Position numbers and translations under genes: made by a program. The notes beneath the pieces were generated by a model that made no database searches, was not told the DNA's origin, and saw nothing but the letters and a program-made list of their open reading frames with translations. Positions 27,548 to 35,957 of a DNA stretch of 64,000 bases are shown piece by piece (positions within the stretch are counted from its first letter, which is position 1; every line of letters starts with the position of its first letter). The DNA comes from Pseudomonas sp. LD120 (lineage in GTDB: Bacteria; Pseudomonadota; Gammaproteobacteria; Pseudomonadales; Pseudomonadaceae). Where the stretch lies: positions 806,001-870,000 of the forward strand of contig NZ_WVHL01000005.1 of NCBI RefSeq assembly GCF_009861525.1, read 5' to 3'.

Positions 27548-28849
27548 TTGTTCTTTGAGCGCCACGGTGGTGGTGAACGGGCCATTCTCGTTCACTTGGA
27601 TGGTCAGGACCCTGAGGCGCGCGAAGATCCGCAGGAGTTTCAGGAGCTGGCATTATCGGCCGGCGCCGAGACCGTCGCGTTTGTTAGCGTGCCGCGTCAT
27701 CGGCCAACCGCCAAATACCTGGTTGGCAGTGGCAAGGTCGAGGAGTTGCGCGACCTGGTCAAAGCCGAACAGGTAGATCTGGTGATTTTCAATCACATCC
27801 TCACGCCCAGTCAGGAACGTAACCTCGAACGAGTCTTCGAGTGTCGCGTGATTGATCGCACGGGTTTGATTCTCGATATCTTTGCTCAGCGCGCGCGCAC
27901 TCATGAAGGCAAGCTTCAGGTCGAACTGGCTCAGCTTGAACACATGAGCACGCGATTGGTGCGTGGCTGGACTCACCTTGAGCGCCAGAAAGGCGGCATC
28001 GGCCTGCGTGGCCCGGGTGAAACCCAGTTGGAAACTGACCGGCGCCTGCTGCGAGTACGTCTGCGGCAGATCAAGGCACGTCTGGAAAAAGTTCGCAGTC
28101 AGCGCGAACAGGCGCGTCGTGGTCGTAAGCGGGCTGATATTCCTTCGGTGTCGCTGGTGGGCTACACCAATGCTGGCAAGTCCACATTGTTCAACTCGGT
28201 CACCGAGTCTGACGTTTTCGCTGCCGACCAGCTGTTCGCCACCCTCGACCCAACCTTGCGCCGACTGGAACTTGATGATCTGGGGCCGATCGTGCTGGCG
28301 GATACCGTGGGCTTTATTCGTCATCTGCCGCACAAGCTGGTTGAGGCGTTTAGAGCTACGCTCGAAGAGTCGAGCAACTCGGACCTGCTGCTTCATGTGA
28401 TCGATGCGCATGAGCCTGAGCGCATGGCTCAAATCGAACAAGTGATGGTGGTGCTGGGTGAGATCGGGGCGCAAGACTTGCCGATCCTGGAGGTCTATAA
28501 CAAACTCGATTTGCTGGAGGGGGTAGAGCCTCAGATCCAGCGTGATCCGGACGGTAAGCCGCAGCGTGTCTGGTTGTCGGCTCGTGATGGTCAGGGACTG
28601 GATTTGCTCAAGCAGGCTATCGCAGAGCTGCTGGGCGAGGATTTGTTCGTAGGCACCTTGCGCTTGCCTCAGCGTTTTGCTCGACTGCGTGCACAGTTCT
28701 TCCAATTGAATGCAGTGCAGAAAGAAGATCACGATGAAGAAGGTGTCAGTCTACTTGCGGTTCGTCTGCCGCGCGCAGAGTTGAACCGATTGGTCAGTCG
28801 CGAAGGTTTGCAACCGTCGGAATTCATCGAGCAACACACTTTGCAATAA
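27548..28849 (+). CDS. hflX: Ribosome-associated GTPase HflX
   Basis: GTPase that splits stalled or heat-damaged 70S ribosomes. The 433-aa protein has the N-terminal HflX domain (LVGSGKVEELRDLV, NHILTPSQERNLE, RGPGETQLETDRR), a basic coiled linker and a GTPase domain (GYTNAGKSTLFN, DTVGFIRHLP, NKLD). The start is TTG 27548, preceded by AGGAG at 27537-27541. It is 12 nt downstream of hfq. Confidence 0.95.
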   Translation: MFFERHGGGERAILVHLDGQDPEAREDPQEFQELALSAGAETVAFVSVPRHRPTAKYLVGSGKVEELRDLVKAEQVDLVIFNHILTPSQERNLERVFECRVIDRTGLILDIFAQRARTHEGKLQVELAQLEHMSTRLVRGWTHLERQKGGIGLRGPGETQLETDRRLLRVRLRQIKARLEKVRSQREQARRGRKRADIPSVSLVGYTNAGKSTLFNSVTESDVFAADQLFATLDPTLRRLELDDLGPIVLADTVGFIRHLPHKLVEAFRATLEESSNSDLLLHVIDAHEPERMAQIEQVMVVLGEIGAQDLPILEVYNKLDLLEGVEPQIQRDPDGKPQRVWLSARDGQGLDLLKQAIAELLGEDLFVGTLRLPQRFARLRAQFFQLNAVQKEDHDEEGVSLLAVRLPRAELNRLVSREGLQPSEFIEQHTLQ

Positions 28850-28945
28850 AAGCCTGAGCACGCGGTTGTGCCGCTGTAGCAGGCATTCTGTAGCATTGGC
28901 CGGCGCGCCGTGGGTGCGTCTTTGCTTTATCAGATGGAGAGCGCT

Positions 28946-30124
28946 ATGGCTTGGAATGAGCCGGGTGGCAACTCGAATAATCAGGACCCTTGGGGTGGTA
29001 AGCGCCGCAATAATGGCGATCGCAAGGGGCCACCAGATCTCGACGAGGCCTTCCGTAAGCTGCAGGAAAGCCTGAATGGGTTGTTCGGTGGTGGTAAGAA
29101 ACGTGGTGACGATGGCTCAAGTTCCGGCAAGGGCGGTGGTTTCGGCTTGCTGGGTATTGGCCTTGTCGTATTGGCAGCCGTATGGCTGTACAGCGCGGTT
29201 TATGTAGTCGATGAGCAAGAGCAAGCCGTGGTGCTGCGCTTTGGCAAATACTACGAAACAGTCGGCCCGGGTCTGAACATCTACTTCCCGCCGATCGATC
29301 GCAAGTACATGGAGAACGTCACGCGTGAGCGTGCCTACACCAAGCAGGGTCAAATGCTGACTGAAGACGAGAATATCGTCGAAGTGCCACTGACCGTGCA
29401 GTACAAAATCAGCAATCTGCAGGACTTCGTGCTGAACGTCGATCAGCCTGAAATCAGTCTGCAGCATGCGACCGACAGCGCCTTGCGCCATGTGGTGGGA
29501 TCCACGGTGATGGACCAGGTGCTGACCGAAGGTCGTGAGCTGATGGCCAGTGAGATCAAGGAGCGTCTGCAACGGTTCCTCGACAACTACCGCACCGGTA
29601 TCACTGTGACCCAGGTGAACGTACAGAGCGCTGCAGCGCCGCGTGAAGTTCAAGAAGCTTTCGATGATGTGATCCGCGCCCGTGAAGACGAGCAGCGCTC
29701 GCGCAATCAGGCTGAAACCTACGCTAACGGCGTCGTTCCGGAAGCCCGTGGTCAGGCCCAGCGTATCCTCGAAGATGCCAACGGTTATCGCGACGAAGTG
29801 GTATCCCGGGCCAAGGGTGAGGCTGATCGCTTTACCAAGCTGGTTGCTGAGTACCGCAAGGCACCTGAAGTGACCCGTCAGCGACTGTACCTGGACACCA
29901 TGCAGGAAGTTTTCAGTAATACCAGCAAGGTGTTGGTGACAGGTAGCAAGGGCGGACAGAACAACCTGCTTTACCTGCCGCTGGACAAGATGATCGACGG
30001 TGGTCGTAGCGGTGCAGCTCCGGTAACGGGCGCAGCGTCTGCGGCCAGCAATGAAGCGAATGCGCGTGCGGCGGCTGATCATATGCAGCAACAGCAGCAG
30101 ACGCGTTCTAGGGAGAGTCGCTGA
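28946..30124 (+). CDS. hflK: FtsH protease modulator HflK
   Basis: SPFH/band-7 membrane protein that forms a cage with HflC around the FtsH protease. The 392-aa protein has a Gly/Asn-rich cytosolic N-terminus (WNEPGGNSNNQDPWGG), one membrane helix (about 78-100), the band-7 domain (EQAVVLRFGKYYETVGPGLN) and a helical C-terminal region. A Gln/Ala-rich tail ends the protein. ATG 28946 follows GGAGAGCGCT. hflC overlaps by 1 nt. Confidence 0.96.
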   Translation: MAWNEPGGNSNNQDPWGGKRRNNGDRKGPPDLDEAFRKLQESLNGLFGGGKKRGDDGSSSGKGGGFGLLGIGLVVLAAVWLYSAVYVVDEQEQAVVLRFGKYYETVGPGLNIYFPPIDRKYMENVTRERAYTKQGQMLTEDENIVEVPLTVQYKISNLQDFVLNVDQPEISLQHATDSALRHVVGSTVMDQVLTEGRELMASEIKERLQRFLDNYRTGITVTQVNVQSAAAPREVQEAFDDVIRAREDEQRSRNQAETYANGVVPEARGQAQRILEDANGYRDEVVSRAKGEADRFTKLVAEYRKAPEVTRQRLYLDTMQEVFSNTSKVLVTGSKGGQNNLLYLPLDKMIDGGRSGAAPVTGAASAASNEANARAAADHMQQQQQTRSRESR

Positions 30125-30993
30125 TGAGCAATAAATCGCTGATCGCCCTGATCGTGGGCGTTGTCGTGGCGGTGGTTGCCTGGAACAGCTTCTACATCGT
30201 CACTCAGACCGAGCGCGCGGTGTTGCTGCAGTTCGGTCGCGTGGTTCAGGCCGATGTCCAGCCCGGTTTGCATGTGAAAGTGCCTTACGTCAACCAGGTG
30301 CGGAAGTTCGACGCGCGCTTGATGACTCTGGATGCACCGACGCAGCGCTTCCTGACCCTGGAAAAGAAAGCCGTGATGGTCGATGCCTATGCCAAGTGGC
30401 GGGTGAAAGATGCCGAGCGTTTCTACACCGCGACTTCCGGTCTGAAGCAAATCGCCAATGAGCGTCTTTCCCGTCGCTTGGAGTCGGGTCTGCGTGACCA
30501 GTTTGGTAAGCGCACCCTGCATGAGGTGGTCTCCGGTGAGCGCGATGCGCTGATGGCGGATATCACGGCTTCGCTGAACAAGATGGCGGAAAAGGAGCTG
30601 GGTATCGAAGTGGTCGATGTCCGGGTCAAGGCCATCGACTTGCCGAAGGAAGTGAACCGCAGCGTGTTTGAGCGCATGAGCACTGAGCGTGAGCGTGAGG
30701 CGCGTGAGCACCGGGCCAAGGGTAACGAATTGGCGGAAGGTATCCGTGCCGATGCCGATCGTCAGCGTCGCGTACTGTTGGCTGAAGCCTATCGTGAATC
30801 TGAAGAGGCTCGCGGTGACGGTGATGCCCAGGCGGCGGCGATCTACGCCAAGGCCTACGGTCAGGACCAGGAGTTCTACGCGTTTTACCGTAGCCTGCGC
30901 GCCTACCGTGAAAGCTTCGCCAACAAATCAGACGTCCTGGTTCTGGACCCAAGCAGCGACTTTTTCCACTATCTGGAAAAGTCCAAGCCTTGA
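30124..30993 (+). CDS. hflC: FtsH protease modulator HflC
   Basis: Partner of HflK in the band-7 cage. The 289-aa protein has an N-terminal anchor (about residues 5-22), the band-7 signature (TERAVLLQFGRVVQADVQPG) and a long charged helix (STEREREAREHRAKGNELAE). It is translationally coupled to hflK. After it come about 290 nt without a gene: a terminator at 31080-31102 and otherwise no ORF I can support. Confidence 0.96.
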   Translation: MSNKSLIALIVGVVVAVVAWNSFYIVTQTERAVLLQFGRVVQADVQPGLHVKVPYVNQVRKFDARLMTLDAPTQRFLTLEKKAVMVDAYAKWRVKDAERFYTATSGLKQIANERLSRRLESGLRDQFGKRTLHEVVSGERDALMADITASLNKMAEKELGIEVVDVRVKAIDLPKEVNRSVFERMSTEREREAREHRAKGNELAEGIRADADRQRRVLLAEAYRESEEARGDGDAQAAAIYAKAYGQDQEFYAFYRSLRAYRESFANKSDVLVLDPSSDFFHYLEKSKP

Positions 30994-31079
30994 TCCGGCC
31001 TTGACCTTGGGGCACTCCGCCGGGCGGCTAAAACGCCTCGCGGGGTGATCCTTTGGAAAAACGGGTGTATGATGCGGCA

Positions 31080-31102
31080 GCCGGGAAATTCCCGGCTTTT
31101 TT
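31080..31102 (+). terminator. Terminator after hflC
   Basis: GCCGGG (31080-31085) pairs with CCCGGC (31091-31096) around an AAATT loop and is followed by six T. It is a compact, convincing Rho-independent terminator 87 nt after the hflC stop. Confidence 0.85.
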
Positions 31103-31286
31103 GCGTCTGCATCTTTGATAGGCCGTGGTTCGTTCAAGAGCCCGGCGAGATTTTTCGAGGAAAATGGTCTGTACAGCTGATTCCTGGCTGCCTGTCCGGC
31201 TGAGCTCGTGTCCGGATGCAACTGTTTTCTGCTTCACTCTAAGGCTGGCCCCAGGCTTGCCGCCCGGACCATAGGGGAATGGCGTA

Positions 31287-32474
31287 ATGGCAACGGTAGA
31301 CCGCTGGCTGCTGCCAGATGGCATCGAAGAAGTATTGCCGCCGGAAGCGGCGCGCATTGAAGTGGCGCGTCGTCAGGTGTTGGATCTGTTTCAGAGTTGG
31401 GGTTACGAGTTCGTCGTCACTCCCCATATCGAATACCTGGAATCCCTGCTGACAGGCGCTGGCCAGGATCTGGATCTGCGCACCTTCAAGGTCATCGACC
31501 CGCAGTCGGGCCGGCAGATGGGTTTTCGCGCCGACATCACGCCACAAGTGGCGCGTATCGACGCACACACCCTGCGCCGCGAAGGTCCGAACCGCCTGTG
31601 CTACGCCGGTAGCGTTCTGCATGCGCAGCCGCGTGCCTTGTCGTCCTCGCGCAGCCCCATCCAGTTGGGGGCCGAGTTGTACGGCGACGCCAGTCCGAGC
31701 AGCGATGTCGAAGTCATCAGCCTGATGCTGGCCATGCTGCAACTGGCCGATGTACCGGATGTGCACATGGACCTGGGGCACGTGGGTATCTACCGCGGCC
31801 TGGCTCAGGCCGCGGGCCTGTCTGGCGCTGTGGAGCAACAACTGTTCGATGCCTTGCAACGCAAGGCGATCGATGAAGTCATCAGCCTGACCGAAGGTTT
31901 GCCAGCAGACCTGGCGGATATGCTGCGGTCTCTGGTGGACCTATGCGGCAGCCGCGAGGTGCTGGGTGATGCTCGCCGTCGCCTGGCCGGTGCGCCAACT
32001 TCGGTGCTGCTGGCGCTGGATGAATTGCTGACGATCGCTGAGCGCTTGTCGATGCGGTTCCCGGACTTGCCGTTGTATTTCGACCTGGGCGAACTGCGCG
32101 GCTATCACTACCACACCGGCGTGGTGTTCGCGGTGTTCGTACCGGGCGTGGGTCAATCCATTGCTCAAGGCGGGCGTTACGATGACATCGGTGCGGATTT
32201 CGGGCGTGCCCGTCCAGCGACAGGTTTCTCTACCGATCTGAAAACCCTGGTAACCCTGGGGCGTGCTGAGGTCGAGCTGCCCTCTAGTGGTATCTGGATG
32301 CCGGACAGCACTGACGCAGCACTCTGGCAGACCGTCTGCCAGTTGCGCAGTGAGGGTCAGCGTGTCGTTCAGGCTCTGCCTGGGCAACCTCTGGCCGCGG
32401 CCCGTGAGGCGGACTGCGACCGGCAATTGATTCTGCAGAATGGGCTTTGGCAAGTATTGCCGCTGGCTTCTTGA
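31287..32474 (+). CDS. hisZ: ATP phosphoribosyltransferase regulatory subunit
   Basis: A class II aminoacyl-tRNA-synthetase-like protein that activates the short form of HisG in histidine synthesis. The 395-aa product resembles HisRS (LPDGIEEVLPPEA, GFRADITPQVARIDA, YHTGVVFAVFVPG, ARPATGFSTDL) but is shorter and lacks an anticodon-binding domain. hisG is not in the window. purA follows 54 nt later, as in other pseudomonads. Confidence 0.94.
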   Translation: MATVDRWLLPDGIEEVLPPEAARIEVARRQVLDLFQSWGYEFVVTPHIEYLESLLTGAGQDLDLRTFKVIDPQSGRQMGFRADITPQVARIDAHTLRREGPNRLCYAGSVLHAQPRALSSSRSPIQLGAELYGDASPSSDVEVISLMLAMLQLADVPDVHMDLGHVGIYRGLAQAAGLSGAVEQQLFDALQRKAIDEVISLTEGLPADLADMLRSLVDLCGSREVLGDARRRLAGAPTSVLLALDELLTIAERLSMRFPDLPLYFDLGELRGYHYHTGVVFAVFVPGVGQSIAQGGRYDDIGADFGRARPATGFSTDLKTLVTLGRAEVELPSSGIWMPDSTDAALWQTVCQLRSEGQRVVQALPGQPLAAAREADCDRQLILQNGLWQVLPLAS

Positions 32475-32528
32475 GTTTTCCTGCCGGCGGCTGCCGGCAC
32501 CAAGTTTGCGCGAATGAGGACAAGTGTT

Positions 32529-33821
32529 ATGGGTAAGAATGTCGTAGTCCTGGGCACCCAGTGGGGTGATGAGGGCAAAGGCAAGATCGTCGATCTGCTG
32601 ACCGAACATGCCGCCGCCGTAGTCCGCTACCAAGGTGGGCACAACGCTGGCCACACCCTGGTGATCGACGGTGAGAAAACCGTTCTGCACCTGATTCCCT
32701 CCGGCGTTCTGCGCGAAGGCGTGCAGTGCCTGATCGGTAACGGCGTAGTGGTTGCACCGGATGCCTTGATGCGTGAAATCGTCAAGCTGGAAGAGAAAGG
32801 TGTGCCCGTGCGTGAGCGTCTGCGCATCAGCCCTTCCTGCCCGCTGATCCTTTCCTATCACGTGGCCCTGGACCAGGCCCGCGAGAAAGCCCGTGGCGAG
32901 CAGAAGATCGGTACCACCGGTCGCGGTATCGGCCCGGCATACGAAGACAAGGTTGCACGTCGTGGCCTGCGCATCGGTGATTTGTTCCACCGTGAGCGTT
33001 TTGCCGCCAAGCTGGGTGAGTTGCTGGATTACCACAACTTCGTCCTGGTCAATTACTACAAAGAGCCGGCCATCGACTTTCAGAAGACTCTGGATGAGTG
33101 CATGGAATACGCCGAGCTGCTCAAGCCGATGATGCTCGACGTGACTGCGGAGCTTCACCAGTTGCGCCGCGCCGGCAAGGACATCATGTTCGAAGGTGCC
33201 CAGGGTTCTCTGCTGGACATCGACCACGGTACTTACCCGTACGTCACCAGCTCCAACACCACCGCCGGTGGCATCGCCACTGGTTCTGGCGTGGGCCCGA
33301 TGTACCTGGATTACATTCTGGGTATCACCAAGGCCTACACCACTCGCGTCGGCTCGGGTCCTTTCCCCACTGAGCTGTTTGACGACATTGGCGCCTTCCT
33401 GGCCAAGCGTGGCCACGAATTCGGTGCTACCACCGGTCGTGCCCGTCGTTGCGGTTGGTTCGATGCCGTGATCCTGCGTCGCGCCATCGACGTCAACAGC
33501 ATCTCGGGCTTGTGCCTGACCAAGCTGGACGTGCTGGACGGCCTGGAAACCATCAACATCTGTGTGGGCTACAAGAACCAGGATGGTGCAGTCATCGACG
33601 CGCCGACCGACGCTGACAGTTACATCGGCCTGGAGCCGGTGTACGAGCAGATGCCGGGCTGGAGCGAATCGACCCTGGGCGCCAAGACCCTGGAAGAGCT
33701 GCCTGCCGCCGCCCAGGCCTACATCAAGCGCATCGAAGAGTTGGTCGGCGCGCCGATCGACATTATTTCGACGGGGCCGGACCGTAACGAAACCATCGTT
33801 CTGCGTCATCCGTTCGCCTGA
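32529..33821 (+). CDS. purA: Adenylosuccinate synthetase
   Basis: First committed step of AMP synthesis from IMP (GTP- and aspartate-dependent). The 430-aa protein has GTQWGDEGKGKIVDLL, the GHNAGHTLV loop, GTTGRGIGPAYEDK, FEGAQGSLLDIDHGTYPYV and GRARRCGWFDA. ATG 32529 (MGKNVVVLG) is preferred to the in-frame extension from 32514, because it follows an AGGA site and matches the family N-terminus. Confidence 0.97.
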   Translation: MGKNVVVLGTQWGDEGKGKIVDLLTEHAAAVVRYQGGHNAGHTLVIDGEKTVLHLIPSGVLREGVQCLIGNGVVVAPDALMREIVKLEEKGVPVRERLRISPSCPLILSYHVALDQAREKARGEQKIGTTGRGIGPAYEDKVARRGLRIGDLFHRERFAAKLGELLDYHNFVLVNYYKEPAIDFQKTLDECMEYAELLKPMMLDVTAELHQLRRAGKDIMFEGAQGSLLDIDHGTYPYVTSSNTTAGGIATGSGVGPMYLDYILGITKAYTTRVGSGPFPTELFDDIGAFLAKRGHEFGATTGRARRCGWFDAVILRRAIDVNSISGLCLTKLDVLDGLETINICVGYKNQDGAVIDAPTDADSYIGLEPVYEQMPGWSESTLGAKTLEELPAAAQAYIKRIEELVGAPIDIISTGPDRNETIVLRHPFA

Positions 33822-33841
33822 TAAGCCATTGATGCAAAAAG

Positions 33842-33873
33842 CAAAGGGCCCTTGATTGGGCCCTTTGTCGTTT
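33842..33873 (+). terminator. Terminator after purA
   Basis: A 10-bp perfect stem (CAAAGGGCCC at 33842-33851, GGGCCCTTTG at 33858-33867) with a 6-nt loop is followed by TCGTTT. It lies 20 nt after the purA stop. Confidence 0.85.
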
Positions 33874-33884
33874 CTACCCGCTAC

Positions 33885-33901
33885 GCGGCACGACCCTTGC
33901 T
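33885..33901 (+). promoter_or_regulatory. Sigma-54 (RpoN)-type promoter for the chemoreceptor gene
   Basis: GCGGCACGACCCTTGCT matches the sigma-54 consensus (YTGGCACGrNNNTTGCW) at all but two positions (GC for YT at the 5' end). The invariant GG (33887-33888) and GC (33899-33900) are exactly 10 nt apart. Transcription would start near 33912, about 50 nt before the chosen start codon. RpoN control of chemoreceptors is known in Pseudomonas; here it is an inference. Confidence 0.65.
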
Positions 33902-33960
33902 GTGAAATCTACTTCTAGAGTGCCATCAGAATAATGGCGTCAAAAGTAGAGGGATTTCCT

Positions 33961-35895
33961 GTGTCGGCCGTTCTCTCACTGTTACAAAGCCGTTTACTAC
34001 GGCCAGTGTTCGTTACCCTTGGTATCGCTCTTTTGGTGCAGGTGCTGGTAGCCGTTGCCCTGACTCGGAGCACGGTGAGCGCCCTTGAGGCCGATCTGGC
34101 TTCTCGTTTGGGCGTTGACAGCCAGAAACTGGCTGGCGAGCTTGAGCAGGCGGGTAAAGAGGTCAGCTCCAGTCTCGAAAGCCTGTCAAGCAATACTCGT
34201 CAGCGCCTCACCGCTGGCCTGTCTTCGCGACTCAAGGAAGAGCAGGCGCAGTTGCGTGCGGTGCTGGAGAAGGACTTGAAGGACTCTGCCAACGATATGG
34301 CGCAGTTGCTGGCCTCCGTGGCGCCTCGCGCCATGTGGGACAGTGATGTGCCGACCCTGTCCGAATTCGCGCGGCGCGCTCAGCGTAATCCCAACGTGTT
34401 GTTTGTGGTTTACAACGACGCGGAGGGTCAGCACCTGACTCGCTATCTAAACCGCGAGAACCCGATCAACAAGGCCTTGCTGGAAAAGGGCAAAGGCGAT
34501 CGAGCGCTGGACAAAGTTCTGGATGCGGCCAAGAACGACCCATCTGTGTATTACCTTGAGGCTTCCATCAGTCCCAATGGCGTGGAAATCGGTAAGGTGC
34601 TGATGGGGGTGTCTACGGCTTCGGTGGAAACGGATATTGCTGCGCTGGATCAGCGGTTTGGGGCGTTGATTGCCAGCAGTGATCAGTTGGTTGGCGACAG
34701 CCTCAAGGGCGCCTCGGCCGACAGCTCGGCGGCGATGCGTTCACGCCTGGAGTCGGCGCAAGCCACGGCAGCCCAAATGCAGGCCAATACCGCAACGACG
34801 GTGCAACAAGCCGCAGCAACCTTGCGCTGGCAGATTGGTATTGGTCTGGCGTTGGTGGGGCTGGCGCTGCTGTTGTTGCTGGCGGTGGTGTTGGGGCGCC
34901 GGGTAGTGAGCAAGTTGCATCTGCTGATTGCGGCGCTCAACGATTTGGCGGCGGGTGAGGGCGATCTGACTAAGCGGGTGCCACTCAATAGCAATGACGA
35001 GATCGGCGATATGGCTTCGGCAGTGAACCGCTTTGTGGATAAGTTGCAACCCATCGTGCGTGAGGCGGGCGATGTGGCGCAGCGGACCGGGGTTGAGATT
35101 GGCGCCATGAGTTTGCGTAACGCTGGCGCTGATGCGGCGGCTGAGGCGCAGCGCGACGAAGTCGCCGAGAGTTTGCGGGCGCTGTCGCAAATGGCCGATG
35201 AGGCCCAGGCGGAGAGCCAGGCGATGCAGGCCGCGCTACAGCAGGTGGTGGAGATTCGCCAGGCCACCGACGAAAATACCCGCACCTCCGAGCAGGTTGG
35301 TGGTCTGATCGAGGCCCTGGCCGGGCAGGTGGATACCGGGGCCAAGGTGATCGAGCGGTTGGCTCAACAGAGCGAGCAGATCGAGGTGGTGCTGACGGTG
35401 ATCCATGGCATCGCCGAGCAAACCAACCTACTGGCGCTAAACGCGGCGATTGAAGCGGCACGTGCTGGCGAAACCGGGCGTGGGTTTGCCGTGGTGGCGG
35501 ATGAGGTGCGGGCCCTGGCCAGCAAGACGCAAAGCTCCACTGGCGACATCCAGGCCCACATTGGTGCTTTGCAACAAGGTGCGCGAGAAGCGGTGGCGGC
35601 CATTGGTCAGGCCGGGCGTCAGGCCAGTGAGGGGTTGCTGGTGCTGCGCGACAGTGCCCGTTTGCAGCAGTCGGTGCAGTCTTCGGTGGAGCAGGTGCAC
35701 GCTGCTATCGGCTTGGCGACCCAGGCGGCGGCCCATCAGGCGCAGGGAGCGCAAGCCGTGCGGGGGCGAGTGGAAACCATCCATGCTCAAGCTGAGCGCG
35801 CCGCTCAGGCCGTCGTCGAGACCACGGCTAGCGGCAAGGTGCTGGACAGTCTCGCAGCACAGCTCAAAGCCAGTCTCGGGCAGTTCCGCGCCTGA
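33961..35895 (+). CDS. Methyl-accepting chemotaxis protein
   Basis: Transmembrane chemoreceptor of 644 aa. It has an N-terminal helix (about 10-33), a roughly 260-residue periplasmic sensor that begins with a coiled region (LASRLGVDSQKLAGELEQAG), a second helix (about 295-318), a HAMP domain (NDLAAGEGDLTKRV) and a signalling domain with the conserved tip IAEQTNLLALNAAIEAARAG. The ligand cannot be told. GTG 33961 is chosen because a TAGAGGGA ribosome site precedes it; ATG 33934 is the alternative (653 aa). There is no C-terminal CheR-binding pentapeptide. Confidence 0.88.
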   Translation: MSAVLSLLQSRLLRPVFVTLGIALLVQVLVAVALTRSTVSALEADLASRLGVDSQKLAGELEQAGKEVSSSLESLSSNTRQRLTAGLSSRLKEEQAQLRAVLEKDLKDSANDMAQLLASVAPRAMWDSDVPTLSEFARRAQRNPNVLFVVYNDAEGQHLTRYLNRENPINKALLEKGKGDRALDKVLDAAKNDPSVYYLEASISPNGVEIGKVLMGVSTASVETDIAALDQRFGALIASSDQLVGDSLKGASADSSAAMRSRLESAQATAAQMQANTATTVQQAAATLRWQIGIGLALVGLALLLLLAVVLGRRVVSKLHLLIAALNDLAAGEGDLTKRVPLNSNDEIGDMASAVNRFVDKLQPIVREAGDVAQRTGVEIGAMSLRNAGADAAAEAQRDEVAESLRALSQMADEAQAESQAMQAALQQVVEIRQATDENTRTSEQVGGLIEALAGQVDTGAKVIERLAQQSEQIEVVLTVIHGIAEQTNLLALNAAIEAARAGETGRGFAVVADEVRALASKTQSSTGDIQAHIGALQQGAREAVAAIGQAGRQASEGLLVLRDSARLQQSVQSSVEQVHAAIGLATQAAAHQAQGAQAVRGRVETIHAQAERAAQAVVETTASGKVLDSLAAQLKASLGQFRA

Positions 35896-35957
35896 CGCTT
35901 GATTGGCAAGCTGGGTCCTGCGTCATCTTGTAGGATCCGCTTGGTCGGGGGCGGTTT

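Noticed and set aside
31941..33809. 622-aa minus-strand frame across hisZ and purA
   Set aside because: It spans two well-defined plus-strand genes and has shadow-like composition.
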